Positions 1 to 7,794 of a stretch of DNA of 64,000 bases are shown here, one piece after another. Origin of the DNA: Maccoyibacter intestinihominis (lineage in GTDB: Bacteria; Bacillota; Clostridia; Lachnospirales; Lachnospiraceae); the NCBI RefSeq assembly GCF_040096355.1, contig NZ_JBBMEX010000012.1, positions 1-64,000 on the forward strand, in the 5' to 3' direction. Within the stretch, counting starts at the first letter, position 1, and each line of letters starts with the position of its first letter. The notes below the pieces were generated by a model. It was not told the origin of the DNA. It did not search any database and saw nothing but the letters and a program-made list of their open reading frames with translations. A program made the translations under genes and the position numbers.

Positions 1-120
1 AAATAAAACTTTCCCTTATTTCCCTTACGATTATCTCATAAGGGCAAAAATAAGGGAAAATACATATCGTTTCGCTAGTGCACAGGCCGGAAAGCCTGTA
101 AAATAGGGAAAGTTAGAAAT
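1..120. repeat. imperfect palindromic region at window edge
   Basis: An outer arm near 7-17 (AACTTTCCCTT) pairs with 104-115. An inner arm around 10-28 pairs with 40-58 (TAAGGG and TAAGGGAAA). A compact hairpin ACAGGC-CGGAAA-GCCTGT lies at 83-100. It sits just downstream of the minus-strand membrane gene that ends at 141. It could be a terminator-like structure or the edge of a small dispersed palindromic element. No poly-T tract follows the compact hairpin, so a simple intrinsic terminator is not well supported. Confidence 0.4.
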
Positions 121-140
121 ATATTTCGGCAAACTTGAAT

Positions 141-749
141 TTATCGTTTTTCTTTTTCAAAATGCCTATACGACAATATACCTATTGGAATGAAGTAAGC
201 ACACCAAAACAGAAGTGCGATTGTGCCACCATTGCCGTTATCACCATTTGCCATACTTGTGAAAACACCTGTCATAGGCATTATAAAGCAACCAATGAAA
301 AAGACACCGTGTATAATCATCAGATATTTCAGCCATTTGTCAGATTTACTTTCTGCCTTAATAGAAAGTCCGATAAAAAAAGTTGAAAGAGCCATCATTC
401 CATATCCGAGCAGGTCGTAATTAAAAAGCAGACCACCTCTCTGGAAATCTAATATCTTTATTGCTTGCTCATTTATATCTTCCAGTCTTACGGTTGTGGT
501 CTGTGCAAAATATACCAAGAAAATCAATACCGCATATATTGCAGAAAAAATCATTCCTATATTTGCAGATACTCGTTGTTCCTTTGCACTTTCATGGTGA
601 AAGCCAGCCGCCATCATGATATGGCCTATCGGTAAAAACATACATACAAAGTATGAACCAAATGGAAAATCTACTATCATAAATATTGCAAAAAGGAAAA
701 CGGTTAATGTCACTATTGCTGCACCTATTTTAGGTATTAGCTTATTCAT
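141..749 (-). CDS. hypothetical multi-spanning membrane protein
   Basis: A 202-residue protein with about six hydrophobic segments, near residues 8-27, 30-48, 62-82, 108-125, 140-160 and 173-193. The loops are short and polar and the tail is basic (HFEKEKR). A clear ribosome site (AGGAGGAAGAG) lies directly before the ATG. I do not recognise the family. It looks like a small integral membrane protein of unknown role, as found beside DUF998-type proteins in Firmicutes. It stands alone, with about 265 bases of non-coding DNA before the next gene. Confidence 0.75.
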   Translation of the reverse strand: MNKLIPKIGAAIVTLTVFLFAIFMIVDFPFGSYFVCMFLPIGHIMMAAGFHHESAKEQRVSANIGMIFSAIYAVLIFLVYFAQTTTVRLEDINEQAIKILDFQRGGLLFNYDLLGYGMMALSTFFIGLSIKAESKSDKWLKYLMIIHGVFFIGCFIMPMTGVFTSMANGDNGNGGTIALLFWCAYFIPIGILSYRHFEKEKR

Positions 750-916
750 CTCTTCCTCCTATAAATCCCGAGTTGTATAACAATAATCTAACACACATTT
801 CTTAAAAACACTACATCCAAACTACTGACTGCAATCATTTTACTTTCACCCTTTGATAACTGATTTTCGTCCCTTACAGAAATAAACTTTATATTTTTTC
901 ATAGACTCCGTAGAAA

Positions 917-981
917 GATGGCACAGATGAAATATGGAATGTCCTGCACAAGGGAACACGGAATATTTCATCGGTGCCATC
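917..981. repeat. palindromic dispersed repeat, single copy (REP-like)
   Basis: The arm GATGGCACAGATGAAATAT (917-935) pairs with ATATTTCATCGGTGCCATC (963-981), forming a near-perfect hairpin. The segment 934-976 is about 80 percent identical to 6120-6160 in the metK leader, including the core GGAATGTYCTGCACAAGG. It therefore belongs to a repeat family present at least twice in this window. It lies between the 3' end of ytvI and the start of the membrane protein gene at 141-749. Confidence 0.7.
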
Positions 982-1014
982 AGCTATATCTTATATCCTA
1001 TAAAACTATTTTCC

Positions 1015-2055
1015 TCACCCTTCCTCCGACGCCTTATAAATCTCCGCGATCAAAAGCCCTGCCACCGGCCCCAGAAAAAACCCAAAGACCCCAAACACGC
1101 ACAGACCGACATAGGTACTGATCAATACCAGCATCGGATGAATGGATAATTTATTGCCGATCAGCTTTGGCTCTAAGAATTCTCTGGTAAAGTTGCAGAT
1201 CAGATAGATGATCCCATACGCACCCGCGAGCAGATACTGTCCACAGAATACCTTGAATAGAAGCCATGGGATAAACACGGTTCCCGTTCCGAAAAAAGGA
1301 AGGGCATCGCACAACCCTATTCCGCATCCAACCAGTACCGCATACGAATTTCCGGTCAGAAAAAGTCCGACACAACAAATACTGCTGATGATCAAAAGGA
1401 TGATAAGCTGTGCCTTTAAATAAGTACCTCCTGCCTTTTTCATATTTCGTCCGATCCGATAGATCAGATTCCCGATCGGATGCTCCACCGCTTTTTTTCG
1501 GATATTCGGATAATCTGCAAGGATCAGGATCGTAGAGACCATAATGACAATAAAGATCGTAAAGCCTACCAGAAAACCTTTCACATAACCGATCGAATAA
1601 TTCATCAGCTTTGGTACCACATCTGTCCGGCATTTTTGCCAGAGCATTGGCACATAAGAGGAAACGCAATGTTCTACATAACCGTTCTGTATCCCGCAGA
1701 GCTCCTCGACACGCTGACAGCACAGATTCCATACCTGCGTTCCCTGCGCGGCAACGGAATCGTAATTCTGAACCAGTTTTTTGGCTTGACTGATCAGTGC
1801 ATATCCTGCCATACCGAGCAATCCACCAGCCACCGCAAACACGAGCAGCACCAACAATGCACTTAAGATTCCCCGTTTGATCTTCCAGTGTCTGTTTATT
1901 TTTTCTAACAGCGGATTGAGCAGCACTGCAATTCCATACGCGATCAGAAATGGGAAAACAAGCCCTAACAGATAGCGGAATGCCAGATAGACCAGTGCCG
2001 TGATCACCGCAATTTTTAATAACTGTAACATGGAATTTTTCACTTCGTTTTTCAT
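1015..2055 (-). CDS. ytvI: AI-2E/YtvI family sporulation-associated permease
   Basis: A 346-residue integral membrane protein of the AI-2E exporter/PerM superfamily. An N-terminal pair of hydrophobic segments (residues 10-50) and a third (residues 63-88) precede a soluble stretch with cysteines near 112-139. Five or so hydrophobic segments follow (about 155-180 and 215-340). The central FLTGNSYAVLVGCGIGLCDALPFFGTG region and the C-terminal FGFFLGPVAGLLIAE motif are typical of YtvI. Family members of endospore formers are annotated as sporulation membrane proteins; the substrate is not known. No good ribosome site precedes the ATG at 2055, so the exact start is uncertain. It is divergent from the pseudouridine synthase gene. 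Confidence 0.85.
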   Translation of the reverse strand: MKNEVKNSMLQLLKIAVITALVYLAFRYLLGLVFPFLIAYGIAVLLNPLLEKINRHWKIKRGILSALLVLLVFAVAGGLLGMAGYALISQAKKLVQNYDSVAAQGTQVWNLCCQRVEELCGIQNGYVEHCVSSYVPMLWQKCRTDVVPKLMNYSIGYVKGFLVGFTIFIVIMVSTILILADYPNIRKKAVEHPIGNLIYRIGRNMKKAGGTYLKAQLIILLIISSICCVGLFLTGNSYAVLVGCGIGLCDALPFFGTGTVFIPWLLFKVFCGQYLLAGAYGIIYLICNFTREFLEPKLIGNKLSIHPMLVLISTYVGLCVFGVFGFFLGPVAGLLIAEIYKASEEG

Positions 2056-2113
2056 AAAAAAAGTATGTCAGAAAAAGTCCCTTTTTATTCTTTCTTTTCC
2101 AAAAGGTCTGTGT

Positions 2114-2119
2114 TATAAT
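2114..2119 (+). promoter_or_regulatory. -10 element TATAAT only 7 bases before a start codon
   Basis: A perfect TATAAT (2114-2119) ends 7 bases before the ATG at 2127. Transcription would be expected to start at or within a base or two of the start codon. The only Shine-Dalgarno-like sequence (AAGG near 2102-2105) is about 21 bases from the ATG and would lie upstream of the transcript start. This predicts a leaderless mRNA. The -35 region (TTTCTT, 2091-2096) is weak. Confidence 0.5.
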
Positions 2120-2126
2120 ACCACCC

Positions 2127-2786
2127 ATGTTAGAGATTATTTTTGAAGATGAATTTATCATTGTATGTAAAAAACCGCCGGGCATTCCGACGCAGACTCC
2201 AAAATCCGGTGTGACCGATATGGTCAGCCTGTTAAAAAATTATCGGGTTTCCAAAGGCGAACCGCACTATGTCGGACTGGTGCACCGTTTAGACCAGCCG
2301 GTAGAAGGTGTGATGGTATTTGCCAAAGATAAAAAAAGTGCGGCAGCACTGTCTGCCCAGATGCAAGCCCATACCTTTGAAAAATATTATTATGCCATGG
2401 TGGAAGGTACTTTTTCTCCTGCCTGCGGCACACTGGAAAATTATCTGCTTCGGGATGGAAAAAGCAATGTGTCCAGCGTAGTCCCAAAAGATACCACCGG
2501 TGCAAAACGTGCAGAATTATCCTATGAAACCGTAAAAACAATGGAGGATCGCAGTCTGGTACGGATACAGTTAAAGACCGGCCGCCATCATCAGATCCGC
2601 GTGCAGCTTGCCCACGCCGGACATCCGATCATCGGTGACAAAAAATATGGCAGGAACACACCGGGTTATCTTCCACTCGGACTCTGCTCCTACCATATTG
2701 GTTTTATCCATCCTGTTACAAAGAAAAAGGTGGTCTATGAGATCACTCCTTCGGGTGCAGTATTTCAGCAGGTATCATATGAATGA
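2127..2786 (+). CDS. RluA-family pseudouridine synthase
   Basis: A 219-residue enzyme that isomerises uridine to pseudouridine in rRNA or tRNA. The N-terminus IIFEDEFIIVCKKPPGIPTQ is the usual strand of the family. The catalytic motif is HRLDQPVEGVMVFAK, with the active-site Asp in HRLDQ. Most RluA members have HRLDRDTSG, so this belongs to the HRLDQPV subgroup. The motif LKTGRHHQIRVQLAHAGHPIIGDKKYG is also present. There is no separate S4 RNA-binding domain, which fits its short length. It is convergent with the response regulator gene and their stop codons abut at 2786/2787, leaving no room for a terminator. Which RNA it modifies cannot be read from sequence. Confidence 0.93.
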   Translation: MLEIIFEDEFIIVCKKPPGIPTQTPKSGVTDMVSLLKNYRVSKGEPHYVGLVHRLDQPVEGVMVFAKDKKSAAALSAQMQAHTFEKYYYAMVEGTFSPACGTLENYLLRDGKSNVSSVVPKDTTGAKRAELSYETVKTMEDRSLVRIQLKTGRHHQIRVQLAHAGHPIIGDKKYGRNTPGYLPLGLCSYHIGFIHPVTKKKVVYEITPSGAVFQQVSYE

Positions 2787-3476
2787 TTATACCTTGAACC
2801 GGTAACCGACACCCCAGATGGTTTCAATGTACTGTGGCTTTGCCGTATTAAATTCAATCTTTTCACGGATTTTTTTAATATGCACGGTCACAGTTGCAAT
2901 ATCGCCAATCGATTCCATATCCCAGATTTCTTTAAACAGTTCTTCTTTCGTATAGACACGATTCGGATTTTCTGCCAAAAAGCAAAGCAGGTCAAATTCC
3001 TTGGAGGTAAATGCTTTTTCTTCCTCATTAACCCACACACGGCGGGCATCCTTATCAATCTTAATTCCACGGATTTCAATAATATTGCGTGTCTCCACAC
3101 TGCTTCCAATGAGTCTTTCATAACGTGCCAGATGTGCTTTGACCCTTGCCACTAACTCACTTGGTGAAAACGGTTTGGTAATGTAATCATCTGCTCCAAG
3201 TCCCAACCCACGGATTTTGTCAATGTCCTCTTTCTTTGCAGACACCATCAGGATCGGCGTATTTTTTTCATCCCGGATTCTCTTGCAGATTTCAAATCCG
3301 TCAACGCCCGGAAGCATCAAATCTAAGATAAAGAGGTCAAACTCCTCCTTTAATGCTCTCGCTAATCCTACATCTCCTGTATTCTCAATCTCCACCGTGA
3401 AGCCGCTGAGTTCTAAATAGTCACGCTCTAAATCTGCAATTGCGACCTCATCCTCAATGATCAATATTCTGCTCAT
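2787..3476 (-). CDS. OmpR/PhoB-family response regulator
   Basis: A 229-residue two-component response regulator. The receiver domain covers residues 1-115, with acidic pocket EDE near residue 8, phospho-acceptor Asp in FILDLMLPG near residue 52, a conserved Ser in MVSAK and Lys in DYITKPFSP. The C-terminal winged helix (about 130-228) carries FTSKEFDLLCFLAENPNRVYTKEEL and ends ETIWGVGYRFKV. Its gene overlaps the 3' end of the kinase-coding region by 23 bases in the direction kinase end / regulator start as laid out here, so they form one unit, probably translationally coupled. The signal it answers cannot be inferred from neighbours. Confidence 0.95.
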   Translation of the reverse strand: MSRILIIEDEVAIADLERDYLELSGFTVEIENTGDVGLARALKEEFDLFILDLMLPGVDGFEICKRIRDEKNTPILMVSAKKEDIDKIRGLGLGADDYITKPFSPSELVARVKAHLARYERLIGSSVETRNIIEIRGIKIDKDARRVWVNEEEKAFTSKEFDLLCFLAENPNRVYTKEELFKEIWDMESIGDIATVTVHIKKIREKIEFNTAKPQYIETIWGVGYRFKV

Positions 3477-4551
3477 TTGGTACCTCCTGATATTTGCGAA
3501 TTACAAAATACATAGTTGTTCCGCTTGATTCTTTACTGGTTGCCCAGATTTTTCCACCGTGATCCTCAATAATCTTCTTAACAATCGAAAGACCGATTCC
3601 GCTTCCTCCCGTTGCAGAATTTCTGGATTTCTCTGCACGGTAAAAACGTTCAAAGATATATGGTAAATCCTTTGCTGCAATGCCTCGTCCATTGTCCTCA
3701 AATTCAAACTGGACAAAATCTCCAACGTCCCGTACACGGATATTGATAAAGCCGTTCTGTTTATCTAAATACTTGACGGAGTTGCTGATAATATTATGTA
3801 TCACACGCCGGATCTGCTCCGGATCCATAATGACTACAATATCATCCTCTGCATAATTAATATAAGAAAGACCGATTCCTTTGGAATCCAAATCCATTCC
3901 TATCTCCTCGACACAGTCCTCAAAATATTCTGCCACATTAATCTTGCTGAAATTATAAGGAATACGGTTCGTGTCAATCTTAGAATAAATCGTCAGTTCA
4001 TTGATTAACAAATCCATTTCATTTGTCTTATTGTAAATGGTGCGGACATACTTCTCCATCTTCTCCGGTGTATCTGCCACTCCATCCATGATTCCTTCGA
4101 CATAGCCTTTGATTGCGGTAATCGGTGTCTTTAAGTCATGAGAAATATTACTGATGAGTTCCCGGTTCTCTTTCTCGTTTAGCACCCTTTCCTCTGACGA
4201 CTGCTTTAATTGTTCTCGCATCTGCTCAAAGCTCTGACACAATTCGCTGATCTCATCATTTCCCTTTACTTCAATCTCAAAATCCAGATTTCCATCCCGG
4301 ATCTCCTGTGCAGCCTTTTCTAATTTACGGATCGGATCGATAATTGCCCGGTAGATCCAGACGGTCATCAGTGCTGCCGTAAATATTAAGATCAGCAGTA
4401 CCGAAAATCCAATATCGACTAACACATCCTTTGCCTGTTCAAACGCATAAGACTGTGTCCGGTAGACTCCAAATGCTGCCATACCGGTTAAAAGAAGCGG
4501 AATAAATATTAAAATACAAAAAGCAATACATAGTCTTGTTCTAAGCTTCAT
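3454..4551 (-). CDS. HAMP-domain sensor histidine kinase
   Basis: A 365-residue membrane kinase. There are two hydrophobic segments (about 8-30 and 46-68) with almost no extracellular loop between them, then HAMP (about 70-120), a dimerisation H-box NISHDLKTPITAIKGYVEG with the phospho-His near residue 139, an N-box HNIISNSVKYL, and G-boxes DNGRGIAAKDLPYIFERFYR and GGSGIGLSIVKKI. The very short sensor loop suggests intramembrane sensing, or a partner protein that supplies the signal. A ribosome site (GAGG) precedes the ATG at 4551. It is co-oriented and overlapping with the OmpR-type regulator, so the two are a cognate pair. No target operon is adjacent. Confidence 0.95.
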   Translation of the reverse strand: MKLRTRLCIAFCILIFIPLLLTGMAAFGVYRTQSYAFEQAKDVLVDIGFSVLLILIFTAALMTVWIYRAIIDPIRKLEKAAQEIRDGNLDFEIEVKGNDEISELCQSFEQMREQLKQSSEERVLNEKENRELISNISHDLKTPITAIKGYVEGIMDGVADTPEKMEKYVRTIYNKTNEMDLLINELTIYSKIDTNRIPYNFSKINVAEYFEDCVEEIGMDLDSKGIGLSYINYAEDDIVVIMDPEQIRRVIHNIISNSVKYLDKQNGFINIRVRDVGDFVQFEFEDNGRGIAAKDLPYIFERFYRAEKSRNSATGGSGIGLSIVKKIIEDHGGKIWATSKESSGTTMYFVIRKYQEVPNEQNIDH

Positions 4552-4639
4552 AATAGATTTCCTCTCATAATTTTTATTATAACACGAATCTTACGGAATC
4601 CTATGGCTATTTTCAAAAAGAATTCTAAACTTTTTATAA

Positions 4640-4683
4640 AAAACAGCCCTTCTTTCTGTTTTTAGAAAAAAGGACTGTTCCCG
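4640..4683 (-). terminator. intrinsic terminator of metK
   Basis: On the minus strand, AACAGTCCTT and AAGGGCTGTT form a stem with an internal TCT/AGA pair, followed by a run of T. It lies about 30 bases past the metK stop codon. Confidence 0.75.
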
Positions 4684-4711
4684 CTATCTTATATCAACTT
4701 TTTTAAAAAAT

Positions 4712-5899
4712 TTACAGATATTTTTTCAGCTCATCTGCTTTGTCTAATGCTTCCCATGGAAGATTCAAATCATTACGTCCAAAGTGTCCGTATGCTGCTG
4801 TCTGTTTGTAGATCGGTCTTCTTAAGTCTAACATTTTGATGATTCCTGCCGGACGAAGATCGAAGTTCTCTCTGATGATCTCTACTAACTTCTCATCGGA
4901 AATTTTTCCGGTTCCGAAAGTATCTACCATAACAGATGTCGGCTGTGCAACACCGATTGCGTAGGAAAGCTGAATCTCACATTTTTCTGCAAGTCCTGCT
5001 GCTACAATATTCTTTGCTACATAACGTGCTGCGTAAGCTGCGGAACGGTCTACCTTTGTGCAGTCCTTACCTGAGAAAGCACCGCCGCCGTGACGTGCAT
5101 ATCCGCCATATGTATCTACGATGATCTTACGTCCTGTTAAACCTGCATCTCCGTGTGGTCCACCGATTACGAATCTTCCGGTCGGGTTGATGAAGAATTT
5201 TGTATCTGCATCGATCATCTCTTTTGGAAGGATCTCATCAAATACATATTTTTTAATATCATTATGTATCTGCTCCTGCGTTACATCCGGGTCATGCTGT
5301 GTGGAAAGTACCACTGCCTCAAGACGTACCGGTTTTCCTGCTTCATCATACTCAACGGATACCTGTGTTTTTCCATCCGGTCTTAAGTATTTTAAAGTAC
5401 CGTCTTTACGAACCTTAGTTAACTGTAATGCTAATTTGTGTGCCAAAGAAATCGGATATGGCATATATTCCTCTGTCTCGTTTGTTGCATAACCAAACAT
5501 CATACCCTGATCGCCTGCACCGATCGCTTCAAGCTCTTCGTCAGACATTTTGTTCTCTTTTGCTTCTAACGCCTTATCAACGCCCATTGCAATATCGCTT
5601 GACTGCTCATCTACTGCAACCATAACTGCACAGGTATTGCCATCAAAACCGGTTGCTGCATCATTGTATCCGATCTCATTTACGGTCTGGCGTACGATCT
5701 TTGGAATGTCGATATCTGCTTGACTTGTGATCTCACCTGTTACCAGTACAAATCCTGTACATGTTGCTGTTTCACATGCCACACGGCTCATTGGGTCCTG
5801 TGCCATCAATGCATCTAAAATTGCGTCAGAGATTGCATCGCAGACTTTGTCCGGATGTCCCTCTGTTACTGACTCTGATGTAAAAAGTCTCTTGTCCAT
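4712..5899 (-). CDS. metK: S-adenosylmethionine synthetase
   Basis: A 395-residue methionine adenosyltransferase that makes SAM from methionine and ATP in the cytosol. Signature motifs are FTSESVTEGHPDKVCD at the N-terminus, GAGDQGMMFGYA, and GGGAFSGKDCTKVDRSAAY. I chose the ATG at 5899 because AAGGAGGAAAAAG lies right before it and the protein then starts at the usual MDKRLFTSESV; an upstream in-frame extension to 5980 has no family support. A SAM-I riboswitch with its own terminator lies 317 bases upstream on the same strand, so expression should fall when SAM is abundant. An unusual inverted-repeat doublet lies between riboswitch and gene. Confidence 0.97.
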   Translation of the reverse strand: MDKRLFTSESVTEGHPDKVCDAISDAILDALMAQDPMSRVACETATCTGFVLVTGEITSQADIDIPKIVRQTVNEIGYNDAATGFDGNTCAVMVAVDEQSSDIAMGVDKALEAKENKMSDEELEAIGAGDQGMMFGYATNETEEYMPYPISLAHKLALQLTKVRKDGTLKYLRPDGKTQVSVEYDEAGKPVRLEAVVLSTQHDPDVTQEQIHNDIKKYVFDEILPKEMIDADTKFFINPTGRFVIGGPHGDAGLTGRKIIVDTYGGYARHGGGAFSGKDCTKVDRSAAYAARYVAKNIVAAGLAEKCEIQLSYAIGVAQPTSVMVDTFGTGKISDEKLVEIIRENFDLRPAGIIKMLDLRRPIYKQTAAYGHFGRNDLNLPWEALDKADELKKYL

Positions 5900-6001
5900 C
5901 TTTTTCCTCCTTGTCATCGTATCTCTCCTGCGGATTTTCATTATCATACGACATACATATGATTTTTTATGTAGTTTCAATTGTCAAAACTATATTTCAA
6001 A

Positions 6002-6175
6002 GTGATATTTCTGCCTGCACCAAGAAGATATGGAAAGTTTCTTTTTGTGCAATGGAGATGAAACTCAAGAAATCATGGAGCCCACTGGCGAACATGATTT
6101 CTGCTTTCTGAGGTTCATCGGAATGTTCTGCACAAGGAAACTTGAAATATCTCTTGGTGCAGGATGGCAAATCAC
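6002..6175. repeat. large inverted-repeat doublet (REPIN/MITE-like) in the metK leader
   Basis: The segment 6002-6056 is an imperfect inverse of 6120-6175, with arms of about 50 bases (GTGAT, CCTGCACCAAGA, GATAT, AAAGTTTC and TTGTGCA blocks all pair). An inner palindrome AGAAATCATG/CATGATTTCT lies near 6068-6112. The right arm shares the core GGAATGTTCTGCACAAGG with the single hairpin at 917-981. The whole forms a stem-loop of about 174 bases inside the metK transcript, between the riboswitch terminator and the start codon. No transposase is present. Confidence 0.75.
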
Positions 6176-6215
6176 ATTCGTAAAACATAGTTCTGACAAC
6201 TGAATTTTGCCGCAT

Positions 6216-6241
6216 AAAAAAATCCGCTGTGATAAGCGGAC
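6216..6241 (-). terminator. riboswitch expression-platform terminator
   Basis: On the minus strand TCCGCT-TATCAC-AGCGGA is followed by seven T. It starts about 20 bases after the SAM-I aptamer closes, as expected for transcription attenuation of metK. Confidence 0.85.
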
Positions 6242-6260
6242 ACGAATCTTACAATTCCTT

Positions 6261-6361
6261 CCTCTTATTGTTCGATTTCTCGCTCAGGCAGGCACCTTCC
6301 ATCAAAAGGGGTTGCCGTGGCTTCACAGGTCCTCTGTACCTCCACCACTCTGAATAAGAGA
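6261..6361 (-). promoter_or_regulatory. SAM-I riboswitch (S-box) aptamer for metK
   Basis: Read on the minus strand, the aptamer opens with CTCTTATT (P1 5' side) and closes with AATAAGAG. Between them are the S-box landmarks AGAGTGGTGGAGG, the internal ACCTGTGAAGCC, CGGCAACC, and GGAAGGTGC. These match the conserved core of SAM-I riboswitches. SAM binding should favour the terminator at 6216-6241 and lower metK transcription. The gene starts 360 bases downstream of the aptamer, which is longer than usual because of the inserted repeat. Confidence 0.93.
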
Positions 6362-6395
6362 GATATATATTATTTATGATTTATCTACAGGCGTT

Positions 6396-6424
6396 ACTTT
6401 ACTCTCCTTTGTTAAAAAAGTCAA
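6396..6424 (-). promoter_or_regulatory. promoter for the metK riboswitch transcript
   Basis: On the minus strand TTGACT (-35, 6419-6424) is followed after 17 bases by TAAAGT (-10, 6396-6401). Transcription would begin about 30 bases before the riboswitch P1 stem. The -10 is imperfect. Confidence 0.5.
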
Positions 6425-6473
6425 GCTAATTTAATGTATTTCTGCCTTTTTCTGTCTTTTGCTTCATTTTATA

Positions 6474-6501
6474 TTGACAATTTTCTGAAAATATTTATAC
6501 T
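6474..6501 (+). promoter_or_regulatory. sigma-70-type promoter of the HD-GYP gene
   Basis: TTGACA (6474-6479), a 16-base spacer and TATACT (6496-6501) lie about 90 bases before the ATG at 6592. No c-di-GMP riboswitch was recognised in the leader. Confidence 0.55.
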
Positions 6502-6591
6502 TTTTTATATATGAAAGTTTTTAAGAGCATTTAAAAGAAGGTATTAGCAAATACAAAGGATACTTCGTTTTCGGAGTGATAGGAGTTAATC

Positions 6592-7686
6592 ATGGGCGTT
6601 ATTACAATACAGGACTTAAAACCGGGTATGGTCACTGCTGCCCCTGTAAAGACAACAGCAGGTCAGTTGATCATCGGTAAAAATACGGTATTAACAGAGG
6701 CATTGATCACGCGTATGTCTTTTTACAATATTCAGAACGTGTCTGTCGTTGATATCAAAGATACCGTAGAAGAAGAACCAAAGAAGATTGTTGCACCGGA
6801 ACATGAATTATCATATTCCCAGAAGGTTCGCAAAAGTTCTTCCTTTCAAAAATTTCAGATTGATTACACCAGACATATTACAAATTTCAACAACTATTTA
6901 AAAGAGTTGGTCAATACCAGAACCATGAATCACGCTACGGAGTTGGTTGAGATTCCAAAACTATTAATCTCAGAAACCAGAACCTCCATTCAGTTCTTTG
7001 ATATGATTCATAATCTGCGTCAGATTGACGATCCGATTTTTGCACATTCCCTGAATGTTGCAATGATTGCAAGAATGTTAGGAAAATGGTTACATTTCAG
7101 TGAGGCTGATTTAGATACCCTGACATTGTCAGCCGCTTTACATGATGTTGGTAAATTCTTAATTCCAAGCGATATTTTAAATAAAGAAACAAAACTGACC
7201 GACAGCGAATTTGCACTGATTAAACAGCATCCTATTCTGGGTTATGATTTATTGAAAGAACTGGATTTAGATTATCATGTAAAACAGGCAGCACTGTCCC
7301 ACCATGAACGTTGTGACGGAAGCGGATATCCACTTGGTCTTAAGGCTGATGAGATTGACAGCCACGCAATGATTATTGCCATTGCAGATGTTTATGACGC
7401 AATGACCTCTGCAAGAAAATACCGTACTCCGCTTTGTCCGTTTGAGGTCATTGCCGAATTTGAAAAGGATGGTCTTTCTAAATACAAGCCAAAATATATC
7501 CTGACATTTTTAGAGCATATTGCCAACGCATACCAGAATAACCGTATTCTTTTAAACGATGGCAGAAGTGCAAAAATTATTCTTTTAAATTCCAAGCATC
7601 TGTCCGCGCCAATGATTCAGCTTGATGACGGAACCTGTCTGGATTTAGACCGTGAACCAGCTTTGTATATCAAATCCGTTGTATAG
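6592..7686 (+). CDS. HD-GYP domain protein, likely c-di-GMP phosphodiesterase
   Basis: A 364-residue cytosolic protein. An N-terminal region (about 1-140) has no receiver or membrane segment. The HD-GYP domain follows (about 145-310), with ALHDVGKFLIP supplying the HD metal pair, ALSHHERCDGSGYPLGL the GYP motif, and IADVYDAMTSARKYR the C-terminal signature. All metal ligands and the GYP loop look intact, so hydrolysis of c-di-GMP is the likely activity. A tail of about 50 residues (LNDGRSAKIILLNSKH) follows. It stands alone between its own promoter and a bidirectional terminator. Two GGDEF proteins elsewhere in the window suggest an active c-di-GMP network, though many HD-GYP proteins of Clostridia lack proven targets. 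Confidence 0.9.
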   Translation: MGVITIQDLKPGMVTAAPVKTTAGQLIIGKNTVLTEALITRMSFYNIQNVSVVDIKDTVEEEPKKIVAPEHELSYSQKVRKSSSFQKFQIDYTRHITNFNNYLKELVNTRTMNHATELVEIPKLLISETRTSIQFFDMIHNLRQIDDPIFAHSLNVAMIARMLGKWLHFSEADLDTLTLSAALHDVGKFLIPSDILNKETKLTDSEFALIKQHPILGYDLLKELDLDYHVKQAALSHHERCDGSGYPLGLKADEIDSHAMIIAIADVYDAMTSARKYRTPLCPFEVIAEFEKDGLSKYKPKYILTFLEHIANAYQNNRILLNDGRSAKIILLNSKHLSAPMIQLDDGTCLDLDREPALYIKSVV

Positions 7687-7721
7687 TTTTTGCCATCACA
7701 ACTGATAGAAAACATACAAAA

Positions 7722-7770
7722 AAGAAACTACTGCTTTACGATACCTGTTCGTAAAATAGTAGTTTCTTTT
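7722..7770. terminator. bidirectional terminator between HD-GYP gene and murA
   Basis: AAGAAACTACT pairs with AGTAGTTTCTT, with an inner TTTACGA/TTCGTAAA stem. A-rich and T-rich flanks on both sides allow it to work for both convergent genes. Confidence 0.8.
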
Positions 7771-7794
7771 ATTTTTCATTCTATGATGATTTGT

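Noticed and set aside
1151..2185. 344-codon frame in another phase over ytvI
   Set aside because: A shadow frame; its product is Cys/Arg-rich without membrane segments, while ytvI in the other phase gives a complete family protein.
5997..6215. 72-codon frame on the minus strand in the metK leader
   Set aside because: It lies within the inverted-repeat doublet, so the frame follows from the repeat and not from coding selection.
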